From NCBI RefSeq assembly GCF_000208745.1, contig NC_030851.1, forward strand, positions 36,372,851 to 36,436,850: DNA of 64,000 bases, in the 5' to 3' direction. Numbering within the stretch: the stretch's first letter is position 1; each line of letters begins with the position of its first letter. The DNA comes from Theobroma cacao (lineage: Eukaryota > Streptophyta > Magnoliopsida > Malvales > Malvaceae). Of this stretch, positions 35,710 through 47,175 are shown in pieces. The translations under genes and the position numbers were made by a program. Below the pieces are notes generated by a model that made no database searches, had not been told where the DNA came from, and saw only the letters and a program-made list of their open reading frames with translations.

Positions 35710-35714
35710 ATTAT
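35710..35714. repeat. Target-site duplication ATTAT (right copy)
   Basis: Identical to 29648-29652; confirms the element boundaries. Confidence 0.9.
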
Positions 35715-38389
35715 ATCTTATTGTTCCTTCTTCTTCTCCTTCTTTTGTATCATCAGGTTTAACTTTTAGGATATAAGAATTAAGATTAATCTATATTAAC
35801 GATAAAGGTTCAAGGCTTAAGATTTTCTTCTTGTAAACTAGATCTTTCAGGGTTTTTTTTTTTTTTTAAAGCAGCTGGATCTTTCAACTTAATTAATTAT
35901 TAACCATTTGCTATTGTGGAAAGTCATGTATGTTTTGATTTTTATAATTTTTTTTTACTTTTGAGAAAATAAAATGATCAAGAGCTGTTGGAAGGATCAT
36001 ACAAATTTGCATGATAATCTTGATTAACTTTTTTATCAAATTAAAATAAATGCAAGGCAATATACCATCTCTTTATTTTGTGAAATTAATTATACTTTGG
36101 ACGTACTCCTACCTCTTACCATCTTTCTGTTCTTAAAACCTTATTCTTGGGATTGAAACGCTTCAAAATTTTGACATACTTTTTTGGTTCGAGACGACAA
36201 TCACTAGGTCACATCACTAGTTAATTTCAGTCTAAAAATGTTAATTTGAATAACAAAGTTAACTAGCTAGCGAGAGTTTACTCTTAGCAGCTGGCAACAG
36301 CTACATACTCTAAGAACCTTTTCTTTTCCCTTTGGCCAACTTCAAATTGACCGCGAGAAATTGGAAGAAAGACCATTACTCTCATATATCTAACAAAACA
36401 AATTCTAACAACCTAATTTATAATACGAGACAATAGGAAGAGGACGACGATTCTTAATCAAAGCAAACCAACAGGAGTATATAGCTGTTGGAAACACCAT
36501 TCATTTCTAAGAGAAACAAGGACTCCCAGAAGTGCAAAACATTGCTGCAATAGTAAAAGTTATAACGAAAAATTAAGTAATAGGAGCTTACTGGGATATA
36601 ATAAATGATGAAAATATGAACAATAATAAATATTACATGCTTGGGGGAAAGAGGGAGGAGAGTGATGCTTGAGCTATATTAATTATTGTGGAAACGTATC
36701 CCAAATTTTTGGGTACAGTTGGAGTAAATAATTTCTTTGCTCAGCTCTATGGATAAATGCATAGCATACAATTAATTTTGTTGCAGAAGAATTTGGTCAC
36801 GTTTGTTTGTTGAGCATTATTACAAGGTCATCAAATTTTTTTTGTACATTTCTTCTCCTTCTTGCCAAATGATGATTTGGCAACTTGTGACAAGTACTAT
36901 ACTGTTGAATCACTTAATTGATATTTAGTAAAACAATAATGTATCAATAAGAAAAGGTGTGATTTTATCAGTACTAATCAACAAATAAAAAAATTTGATC
37001 AGTACACTCGAATATTTAACTCATTGATCGGTGTATGATTTTTTTTAAAAAAAAAGTAAGATTCGAATCTCCTTCTTCCACATATAAAAAGAAAGAATTG
37101 ATTAGGACTCATGAGTTTTGTCTCTTTCCAAATTTATTTTGAGTCCATCTTTCAACTTGAAATTCTTTAAAATAATTATCGATTTTTTTTGGCAGATTCA
37201 CTCTTAGGTTTTTTTGGGCTGAGTTTTGTTCCCACAAGAAAACTGCCTTTTCGAACTCATCACTGGCCTAGCATTTGCATATAGGAAGAAAAGGAATAAC
37301 AAATAAGGGGAGGAAGGAAAGCAAGGAATATATAGGTAGAGAGAGAAACATTATCTTCCCTTATTTGGTAGCTAAGAAACAAGAAAACAAAAGGAAAATT
37401 GGTTAATTTACTTCAGTTTTTTACTCTCTCAAAACCTAAATCCTTTAAAAGAAATTGGGGTGAAAATCCAAAGACAACACACATTCAACTAGAATTTATC
37501 TTTCTTATTTAGGGTTTCATCCATAACTCTTTCTTTCCTTCCATTGTCTTTATTTATAACAAACATGCATAAAGAGGAAAGAACAACTTCTTCCTTTCTT
37601 TCTCTTGTCCTCATTTTTTTCCCCTTCCCTACTAAACGTGATGTAAAAGAAGCAATCGAGGATGAGTGTAAGGAAAACGAATAAAAAAAGACATCTAGGG
37701 TGTACTTTTTTTCCATTTCTCATCTTAAATATTTTCAGAAAACTTTTATCTCATATTTCTAATATTTAAAAATATAAATAGTAGGTATATCGACAAAATT
37801 GAAAATATCTTGAGCACTTAAATATTGTAATGAGAGCCTCTTCATCATCTATTACTAGTTAATTATAGCACAGATAGCATTTAAGATTCTATAGTGAACG
37901 GGATAGTTCTGCTTTTGTATGAGTTGTTTTGCTTTGTTTGGAAGGCTCATTTTTGTTCTTTTTAGTTTCTAGGATGAGCTAAGAGTACAATGCAGTTCTG
38001 GTTGATTTTGATTGTTACGATCGATATCTTTTCGAGCGGTGATCAGCTCCGTGTAAATGTACAGGTTCCTATTTTCTCAAATCAAGTGTTTTATGTTATA
38101 AGAAGTCTCTGTCAAATAGACTACAACTTGTGATGACATGCTGATTAATGAGATTAATAAAATTACTTTTCAAAAAAAAATTTAACATTTAAAATTAGAT
38201 GTCTTAGATATCATCTTGAACACTTAAATTTGACATGCAAGTGTAACCAGCTTTGTCATGTCCCAAATCATAGGAAAATGTAGTTTGAAAATGATTTGCA
38301 AGAACAGCAAGTTTGCTCTACTGGGATCATGTTGCTGTTAAACTTTTGTCACGAATTTCTTTCTTCTATTCCCATTGTTGTACTTAATT
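35715..38389. other. Intergenic AT-rich DNA, no gene recognised
   Basis: I found no coding sequence with family features. A stretch at about 37880-38170 has the look of a retroposon 3' end (TTTTGCTTTGTTTGG, then GAGATTAATAAAATTAC and an A-run), but nothing upstream supports it. Confidence 0.5.
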
Positions 38390-39150
38390 AATCTATCATT
38401 AGAGTATATGAAATATCCAAACATTTCATAGGAGACCCCTCTCATTTAAGAGATAGAAATTCAGAATTACTATCAAACTTAAAATGCAAAAAATTAACTG
38501 ATTTCAAATGGTACAAAGACATGTTTATGACAAGAGTAATGCAGAGATCAAATAATAATCAACCTTTTTGAAAAGAGAAATTCTTAGCTGGACTTCCTAC
38601 GCTGTTAGGAGAAAATATTAGGAATCAAATAAAAGAAACCCATAAAGGAATAATATTTTATGAAAATCTTACATACGGAGAACTCATAAGCTTTATCTAA
38701 AAAGAATGACTAAAAATCTGTCAAGATTTAAAACTCCAAAGACAATTAAAGAAAGAAAGAAAATTATGTGCAAAAGAATTGGGATCATTTTATCAATAAT
38801 TTGATATCAAAAATGAATTTTTTTCCCTCAAGACCTTGTTGCTCTACAAAACAAAGAAAACATAAGAAAAACCTTTAAGAATATTATCAAAAGCCAAAAT
38901 ACAAGAAATATAAAAAACAAAAACAGAAACAAAACAAATCCAGTAATATAGATAAAATAATAAAATATTTTAGATGTGAAAAAACTGGTCATATTTCAAA
39001 ATATTACAAAATAAGAAAGAAAATCAACCAACTCCAACTAGGAGAGGAAACTGAACAAAAAATCAATGAAATACTCTTAAAAACATCAACATCTGATGTT
39101 GATGAAACGATTAATAGTGAATCTTCAGAAAATTTACAATCCTCATAATA
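38390..39150 (+). pseudogene. Endogenous pararetrovirus (Caulimoviridae) capsid-like fragment
   Basis: The plus strand encodes, with several in-frame stops, a stretch that resembles the C-terminal half of a plant pararetrovirus coat protein: FKWYKDMFMTRVM near 38505, then a segment of the type AGLPTLLGENIRNQ near 38590, a TYGELISF motif near 38675, and a Lys/Gln-rich region. At the end there is a nucleic-acid-binding knuckle (about 38960-39000). In that knuckle the first and last metal-binding cysteines are tyrosines, so it cannot coordinate zinc normally. A Ser/Glu-rich acidic tail closes it. No movement protein, protease or RT lies beside it, so it is an isolated relic of an integrated viral sequence and not infectious. 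The genus within the family was not determined. Confidence 0.75.
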
Positions 39151-39225
39151 TTAAGAGATAAAAGACATTTTTATTTCAATGATTCTTTATTAAGAACTAT
39201 CGAAACAAGTATCTGTAGAAGACAT

Positions 39226-39256
<31 letters not shown>

Positions 39257-42184
39257 TTCTTTTAGTAGAAGACAATTGAGGACACTAAATTTTGTATACC
39301 TCCTTAAATTTCCGTCCGTTAATTCCAACTGTTTGAGACAAACCCAAGTGACATCAGTGGTAAAATGTAGAAGGAAAAAAAAAAGAAAAGAAAAAAAAAC
39401 CGAAAACAATAACTTCTTGGAATGTTGTCGGTGGAAAAACATGCATGGGACACGGGAGCAGCCGGGCAAGAAAGAGAAATAATAAGCATATAATATTGTT
39501 TGACTTCTTGCTCCAGTTGGCTACGGGGGGTTAATTACCATTTCATTTAGTATATTAATTTTCTATTTTATAAAAAATTATTAACAAGTTAAAGTAAAGT
39601 CGTATACATACTTGATTAAAAAGATAAGCTTTTTTAATATATTATGGCAGAAGGTTGATATATGTTTCTATGAGAAGATAAAATTGGGTTCAACATTTAC
39701 TCCACACTCATTATTAATGTGGGCATAAATGGGTAGTGGGTATTAAATATTTGCCAATACTTTCTTCACAAAAGTAAATACCAGCTTTCGATCATGCATC
39801 GATAAAGATGGCATTTAGTAATTATTACACATCATCTGTATCCCAAAACACAAAAGAGATGTAGCCGGTAGCCTTATTAATTCCTGTGCCCAATTCCTTT
39901 GGAACCTTTAATGGCTAGAGCATGGTAAGTGAGGAAGAAATTATTACATGGCTTGAAAAAAACTAAAGAAAAGAGAGATAAATAGATAGATGGATGTGTA
40001 CTTTTCGTGATATCTAGATTCTATTTAAATAACATAGTATTTAACCAAATTCAAATATAGTAGAATATAAACTTAAATTCCAACTATCCCATTTTTGGGG
40101 ACAATAAGATTACTGACAATATGGAATTAATCACACGGGGTAAAGTGTTCAAAAAATTAATGTTTAAAAAAATACCAAAAATCACATAAAGTTAGAAGTT
40201 AAATTTTCCCATGTAAAACGGGTTATAAGATCAGCACGATTAGTAGCGGAATAAGGATTTTATGTTTGAGGGATCGAAAAGTTGAACACAATATATATAA
40301 ACCAATTTTGATGGAAAAAATTCATATGAAAATTATACAAATAAATTCTAAAAATCATTCAAAGAATCAATCTTAATAATTTACTTAAAAAATTAACTAG
40401 TATAATTATAAATATTTTAAGAATGACAATAATCTCAATTTCTAGATAAACTTAACAATAAACAAAAATTAACAAATATAATAACAAAAATTTCAATGGA
40501 AAGCAATCTATTAAAAAATATTAAGGGCTATCAATAAATAATTCAATGGGAAGCAATTTCCTAAAATTAAATATAATATTAATAAATAATTCAATGACGA
40601 AGCAATTCTGAATTAAAAACTTAATTGTTCACAAGAATCTAAACAAATAAAAAAACACAAATAATTTGTAGGAAAATAATCAAACAATCTTGTATAATAA
40701 CTAACATTAAGTGCTTAATCAAATCTTTGTTTTGTTTCTTTCAACAAAAAAAGACTAAAACGGTAAATCCTAAATCAAAATCATCAAGTAGAAATTATTA
40801 AATAAAAAAATTAAAAATTAAATTTTTTTTTAAAAAAAGTACATAAACCAAACTTATCAATTATCATGATATAAAAATTAAGTTATCGACTAAAGGTTTT
40901 TTGTACAGAGAATGCTGGCAAGTAAAAAAGTGTAAAAATAAAAAATTGTTTTTATAGCATTTGGTAAAAAGAAAAGAGAACAAGAGGGGATGGTTGTGAG
41001 GTTTTGAAGAAGTAAAGTTTGAGAATAATTCTACTGTAATAGATTTTATTTTAGTCTTATTAAAATTAGTTGTTAACTAATTGTTATAGAACATTTCACT
41101 AAATAAAAAATTATTGTAGGGACAAAATTATAAAACTCTAAAAAAATCAAAATACGTTAAAAAAATTTTAAAATTTTTATAAAAGTGAAACTATTAAATT
41201 TTAAAAAATAAAGATAAATTATAAAATTTTTGAAATTGTTGGAAGGGCAGGGCCCCCACTAGCCCCCCTCCCCTCAGCCTCTAAGCACGACATGATCATG
41301 ATAGTTTTCTACGTTGGCACGAACCTATAATCAATTATTTATTGGCTGAGTTTTAAAATATTAACACAATTAAAGTATGAAATACGATGATCTTAAATTC
41401 AATTTACTTAATTTTACATCGCATTTGTGCCATGTTGACATGTCGTATAAAAAAATTGTCACATCTAAATCTATTGGTAGATGAAGTTCACTTAATTATA
41501 ATTATTACAAGTTTCACGTATCAACGTTATATTGTGATACAAGATAAATTTTTTTAGAGTAAAAATTGAAAATGTTAATAAAATTATAAATATAAATATT
41601 TATTTAAATAAAATAAATTTAAATATTTACATTATTTATATTTTATAAATTAATTAATAAATATATTTATCTCAATCTTATCTATCCCTAAAAACATCGT
41701 GTAAAGCAGAATCCAATTAGGCATGGACCATAGGCCATCTCAACTAGACTGGTCTCTATAAATGTGACGGCCCATTTCACACCTCTAACAAGTGCCTACG
41801 GTCCCCGGTCCATTGTGCTGGACTGCTGGCTATTGGTAGCAAACTGGGTCAGGAAAAAGAACACTACCACATTTGATGAAAGTGAGGAGGGCAACATATA
41901 TTCAAATATAACTGTTGTATATAAAAATCAAAGGTAAAATATTTTCATTTTTTAATTTTAAGTCATAATTTTATATAAATTTATTAATTATCAAAGTAAA
42001 CAATTCATCTCAAAAATGTAAATAATGTTAACAAAATATGAAAAGATTAAAATACTTTTACTTTTTAATTAATTTAAAAAATATTATATATATTTTTTAA
42101 AAAAAATTTCAACTTCCAAGAGGAGCACCGATCAATGAAATTAATAAAAATTATATAATAATAATTTTTAAAATTAAAAAAAAG
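39151..42184. other. Intergenic AT-rich DNA
   Basis: Contains a (TA)n run at 39226-39252 and long AT-rich stretches. A C/G-rich strip at about 41250-41275 (GGCAGGGCCCCCACTAGCC) contrasts sharply with its surroundings. No gene was recognised. Short open frames near 39197-39482 have no family features. Confidence 0.5.
39226..39252. repeat. (TA)n microsatellite
   Basis: About 13 TA/AT units just beyond the pararetrovirus fragment. Confidence 0.9.
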
Positions 42185-42339
42185 TAAAATTATCCTTTCA
42201 ATATTGTTACGTCATCAAATTAATAGAAACACTAACGATTGACTAACGGCTACATCTATGTGTCTAGCGAAAGATATTTTTTTGGACAGAATATCAATTT
42301 CTAAAACTAATAGACTCATTTGAAATTTCAATTAAAACT
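42185..42339 (+). repeat. 155-bp dispersed repeat, copy 2
   Basis: Same length and orientation as 24221-24375, running from TAAAATTATCCTTTCAATAT to CAATTAAAACT. The two copies have diverged at many positions but line up without net length change. Confidence 0.75.
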
Positions 42340-43061
42340 TAAGAGATAAGGATGTTCTACACAAAAATAAATTATGTATCTTATTATTTGCAAAAAGTTT
42401 TTTTTAATTATAATTTATTCAAAAAAATATTTATCAACTATTACATTTAAAGGTATCTTTTACTTTTCGCTTTCAAAAGTAATAAGTGAATAACAAAAAT
42501 ATTAATCAAACGAGACACAACCTAGCTAATTAATTTAAAAAAAATGCATAGACAATTATATATTCTACATGATTGCATGAAATAATATCTTGTTATAATA
42601 ATTATTTAATTTAAGTAATGGAATAATATTTTCAACTTTTATAAATATTTAAAACTTTTGGACATACTGCAAAAACTCTTTTAATAATAAAATATATAAA
42701 AAATTAAAAATAATGTGTTTGTATAATTCTTTTTCTCAATCAAACCATTTTTTTGCGACATCAGCACATGTCTTGACTCCTTGACACTATCTATTTGCCT
42801 AACGTGAATAAGTATATGCCTATCATGTAATTGTTTTATGGAGGAAATTGTGAGAAATGAACCTCTTGATAAGATGATTTCAGAAATAATCACCCATATA
42901 AAGTTATCTGTTTTTAGTAAAAAATAAGCATGAGTAGACCAAAATGCCTTTAAAAACATAGTTTCAAATTAAGGTCTCGATATCTCCCTCCCGTCAGAGA
43001 GAAAATAGAAATAAATAAATAAATGCTCAACTGTTTGAGCTCTCTCATCTTTCTCTCTTAA
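42340..43061. other. AT-rich DNA upstream of the MULE
   Basis: No gene was recognised. This may hold one end of the Mutator-like element, but I could not identify a terminal inverted repeat. Confidence 0.4.
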
Positions 43062-43169
43062 CTCTCTGAACTGTCTCAACTCTGTCAACTCTCTATTGAG
43101 CACCATCGTCATCAGCTCTCTGAACTGTATGATCTCTGTCAACTCTTTGTTGAGCACCATCGTCATCGG
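43062..43169. repeat. 54-bp tandem duplication upstream of the MULE transposase
   Basis: Two copies of a 54-bp unit (43062-43115 and 43116-43169) begin CTCTCTGAACTGT and end GAGCACCATCGTCATC. They differ at only a few positions, mostly around 43075-43080 and 43129-43134. Confidence 0.85.
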
Positions 43170-43231
43170 GCTGTGATCTATCTCTCGGCATTTGACCATA
43201 TTGTCGTAGATTAACAAACCCTATAGCAGAG

Positions 43232-45765
43232 ATGACATCAAGGTATGTTATTAGGTTTATTGCTACAATACTTAAATTTCTGAAACATTTTGTGTAAATT
43301 AGAACATGGATTAGAAACATTGCCCAGAGTTGTTACACGCCATGCATTTATAACATGTGTTAGTGTTATTTTAGCCTATCACGACATTGGTTATTTTAGG
43401 GCAGTTCGTGTAACGAGTCAGTAGTTACACTGATTAACGTGTCACACACCATGGGTATCTTAGGCCAGTTCGTGTAAGGATGGACATAGTAATTATAGTG
43501 ATTGGCGTGTCAACTAGGCGTGTTACTATAGTTTACGTTATATGCATGGCGTGTTACCACATTTTACGTTACATGCATGGCGTGTTACCACATTTTACAT
43601 TACATGCATGGCGTGTTACCACATGACTAACAAATTCTAGAACACGGCATGTCATGTGATGTGTTAAATGATTGACAAATTATTGTTGTTTTCAAAATTT
43701 CAGTGGGGTTCCAGTTGTGCGACTTGTGATAAGACATAGTAGTCAGTGGGTGAATGACATTTACAAGGGTGGTGAGTCACGAATGAGGGGGTTATGAGTG
43801 ATTTGTCATTTGTGGGATTGATGAAGCTGGTTGAAGATGTTGTTGGGGTAAACTCAGAAATTAACGAGATTGAGTTACATGCATTGATTAATATACCCGA
43901 AGAGTTATCACGGCCAATTATCAAAGACGATGAGGATGTTGCATTAATTCTGCTAGAACAGAGGAATGTTCCAACTATGTATGTTAGCATTAAGGGACGC
44001 CAAACAAATGTTATGTCACATGAAAAGCTGAACAACATGGTAATCAGCTGAATCAAAATGAGATATACAATGTTTCACATATACCACAACATTCTGTCCG
44101 TAACCCACAAAAATGACAATTGACGTATGCACAAGAGTTTCTGTAGCCCGGTAGACACACGACATTCACAGAACAGTTGGCTGCACAATTTCGATCAGGA
44201 TGTGCATTGAACCAATTAGTTACTTGTGTCCAACAAATGCAACGATCGGGTGAAACTGTACAAGGTGTAATGACATTTTCAAATGAGAATGCAACATTTC
44301 AGGACAACACTATGACGTTGGAGGGTGACACTGCGACGCTCAAGGATAATACTACATCTGATGAGGGAAATGAGGATTTGTTCCTTGCCGGTGAAGATAG
44401 ATTTGATGACAATTCAGATGATGGACTTGATGAATGGCATGATGAGAGTTCAGAAGAGGACTGGATTTATGACAATGACATTCCAATTTGTAATAATGTT
44501 GAAGGAGAAATGGAACCTATTGGAGGTGTTGATGTAGGAGATGGCCTCATATACAATAACCCCATCGTTGATGAAAACGGGATTCGTTCCCCTAGTACAT
44601 TGCTCCATGACAGTTATTAGGAAAGGGGAAATTGAAGGATATCTCGTACGTGGGTATTTCCAGGCGCAGAAAGGTTCTCTTTCCAAACAATTAGGAGTCG
44701 ACATGTGCCGATGATCGCTTATACAAAGGAAGAATATTTTGCTCAAAGGCCGAGTTGAAACGAGTTTTGAATATGTTGGCTCTAAAAGAGTAGTTTAGGA
44801 TAAGAGTAAAAAGGTCATGTAAAGCTCGTTATAAGGTTGGTTGCAAGGACAAGGCATGCAAGTTCAGTGTACGTGTAACGAAGTTACCTAAAAGAGGAGA
44901 ATATTGGCAAGTTCGGACATTCCACAAAGTACACATGTGTACTGTCAATGGTTTGCAAGGGCGATTTATAATTGCGAGTGCGAAGATAATTAGTGAATTT
45001 ATGTCACTCAAGCTTCAAGTTAATGGAGTAGCATTAAGACCTAAGGACATAATTGGTGAAGTGAGGGTTCAGTGGGAATTGAAATGCCTGTATGGTAAGG
45101 CTTGGCAAGCGAAAGAGCATGCAGAGAGGCTTGTTTTTGGTCCCTTTGAGGAGTCATTTCAACTACTACCCTCGTATTTTTATATGTTGAAACAAGAAAA
45201 TCCTGGCACAGTCACTACAGTAGCTACTAATGAGGCAAAAAGATTCAAATATTGTTTTTGAGCATACGGGGCTTCTATTCGGGGGTTTAGGGATGTAATG
45301 CGTCCTATGGTTGCAATTGATGTGACACATTTGAAAGGCAAGTTCAAGGGTGTTCTATTTGTCACTGTATGCAAAGATGCGAATGAGTGCGTATATCCAG
45401 TTGCTTCTGGCATCGACCATGTTGAGGACGAAGTCTCGTGGACGTGGTTTCTTAGCAAGTTGCGTGATGCGGTTGGTTGTCCTGAAAATAATATTTTCAT
45501 TTTTGATCAGCATCTCGATATTAAGAAAGCAATCCAAAATGCATACCCAGAAGCGTATCATGGTTTATGCGAGTACCACTTGAAGAAAAACTTTAAAAAC
45601 AAGTTCAAACGTGACGACGTTTCTATGATTTTCACCCTTACTCGAGATTACTATAAGAGTTTCGATTATAACAGACATATACAGAAATATCTCGAAAAGT
45701 TACATGGATTCAAAAAAAAAAAATACCCCGATCGGACAATCGAGCGCAAAGTTACGACCTTTTGA
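43232..45765 (+). pseudogene. Mutator-like (MULE) transposase gene, decayed
   Basis: A short first exon (ATG at 43232, ending ...TCAAG at 43242) splices across a GT-AG intron (43243-43703) to an in-frame second exon reading SGVPVVRLVIRHSSQWVNDI. The N-terminal region continues as MSDLSFVGLMKLVEDVVGV, then an acidic Asp/Glu-rich stretch (44300-44530). Next is the zinc-binding DNA-contact region around 44830-44950 (KVGCKDKACKFSVRV ... VHMCTVNG). The MULE catalytic domain follows at 45298-45700: MVAIDVTHLKGKFKGVLFV, SWTWFLSKL, FIFDQHLDIKKAI and CEYHLKKNFKN. Transposases of this family cut and paste DNA between terminal inverted repeats. Breaks: one G lost in a G-run near 43789, stops near 44618-44820, a frameshift near 44750, a TGA at about 45259. 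The C-terminal third, with the usual SWIM zinc finger, is missing and repeats take its place. Confidence 0.85.
43516..43625. repeat. 31-bp tandem repeats inside the MULE intron
   Basis: About 3.5 copies of a 31-bp unit containing GCATGGCGTGTTACCAC and TTTTACGTTACAT begin near 43516, 43544, 43575 and 43606. The core CATGGCGTGTTAC is the reverse complement of GTAACACGCCATG-like cores at 43333 and in the array beyond the transposase. Confidence 0.85.
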
Positions 45766-45830
45766 AGTTGAGTAGGGGAAGAGATTCCTATATAAACCAA
45801 CAGGGCATTTTTAAAGATAAGATGTTTTCA

Positions 45831-46225
45831 CTATGTACAGAAACATGTGACACGTCATATACAGAAATATGTGACACGTCATGTAAAGGAACATGTGACA
45901 CGTCATGTACAAAAACATGTGACACGTCATGTACAAAAACATGTGACACGCCATATACAGAAACATGTGGCACGCCATGTAAAGGAACATGTGACACACC
46001 ATATACATAAACATGTGACACACCATGTACAAAAAATGTAACAAGTCATGGTTAGATTGTTACATGTCATGTTGAAAAAAAATACTATTGTTACACGCTA
46101 TGTACAAAAACATGTTACACACCATGATTAAAAGAAGTTGTTACATGCCATGTTGAAAAAAAATATTATTGTTACACGCTATATTGAAAAAATATTGTTG
46201 TTACATGACATATTCAAAAATATTT
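45831..46225. repeat. 24-bp tandem array and related units 3' of the MULE domain
   Basis: Between 45831 and about 46040 there are eight to nine copies of a 24-bp unit, ACATGTGACACGTCATGTACAAAA or close variants; looser units with GTTACACGCTATG or GTTACATGCCATG go on to about 46225. The unit length is a multiple of three, so open frames appear on both strands (for example repeated TCDTSCTK). These are by-products, and I do not treat them as proteins. The unit shares its ACACGCCATG core with the repeats in the MULE intron but in the opposite orientation. Confidence 0.88.
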
Positions 46226-47175
46226 TGTTACACTTTAATGCTAGGTACGAGTTCTGCTCAAAGCTAGGATCCATGGATTTGGCAATGCTAGGTACGAGTT
46301 CTGCTGCTTTCAGCATTTCTAATTGCATAGAACTTGAAAACTATTTGATTACCCATATTTTGTTGAGGGAATAAAAACCAAAAATTGCAACCAAACACGC
46401 AGCATTTTATTTCATCACAATTACTTGTGCCTTTTGTTGAATATTAGCCCAGAAATCCAACCTCTCTTACGGATCAAGGGTCAAATTGTTTCAGTGATAA
46501 ACCCTAAAATACAAATAAGAAGAAAACCCAAATTAACACAAAAAAGTCAGATTAAAGAATACAAGAAGAAGATAAAAAAAAAAGAGAAAGAAAAAGAAGA
46601 ATGAAAGATTTCAATCCACAATTTCAGATGATGAAGAAGCAAAGCTAGAAGAAGGATGAGCAACTTTAGCAAAATGGAGAAGAAGTAGCAGAAACCCCAA
46701 GAACGACGATTTTGCTTCGAATTTTGAGTAATTTTTTTAAAAGATGATGAGTAAATATGTCCTTAAAAATATTGTAGAGTGCAATGTAATGTGATTGTAT
46801 TGGTTTTAAACTGCAATTACATTACATCCATTAACTGCAATGTGATTGCATTGTAATTTTATATTACAGTGATTTGTTACAAAATAAACACTATAATATA
46901 ATTTAATTGAGTACATTACAAGAAATGTAACTTTACATCTTTATACCAAACGCAACCTAAGTTATAACCACCACCACAAAATTTTACAATCACGTTTGGC
47001 TAACAATGAAATGCTACTCAAAAGTCAAAATTATTGTTATTATATATCCAATAATATAATTCTGTATATATTTGTAAAATTTTTATCTCCTATACCTTTC
47101 TTCCGAGGATTATATGTAAAATCATATAGCTTAGCTTGTTAGTTAAATTTAATAAGATCAAACAGAAGCAAAAAA
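46226..47175. other. Upstream region of the dioxygenase gene with transposon-like sequence
   Basis: At 46780-46960 there are repeated TGCAATGTGATTGCATTGTAAT blocks ending in TACCAAACGCAACC, a phrase typical of the ends of plant DNA transposons. TTGTATATATTTGTA-type sequence near 47050-47075 could serve as the TATA region of the next gene. No coding sequence was recognised. Confidence 0.4.

Noticed and set aside
35428..35769. 113-codon open frame with hydrophobic stretches
   Set aside because: It spans the end of the copia 3' LTR and its flank; the matching stretch in the 5' LTR is not part of a gene either.
37489..37716. 75-codon minus-strand frame
   Set aside because: Lys/Arg/Ser-rich composition without family features.
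37880..38180. Possible 3' end of a second LINE
   Set aside because: An AATAAA-like tail and T-rich run are present, but no upstream RT or other LINE coding sequence is found.
45762..46044. Cys/Thr-rich repeat protein on the plus strand and His/Val-rich ones on the minus strand
   Set aside because: All frames arise from a 24-bp tandem repeat whose length is a multiple of three; there is no sign of an independent gene.
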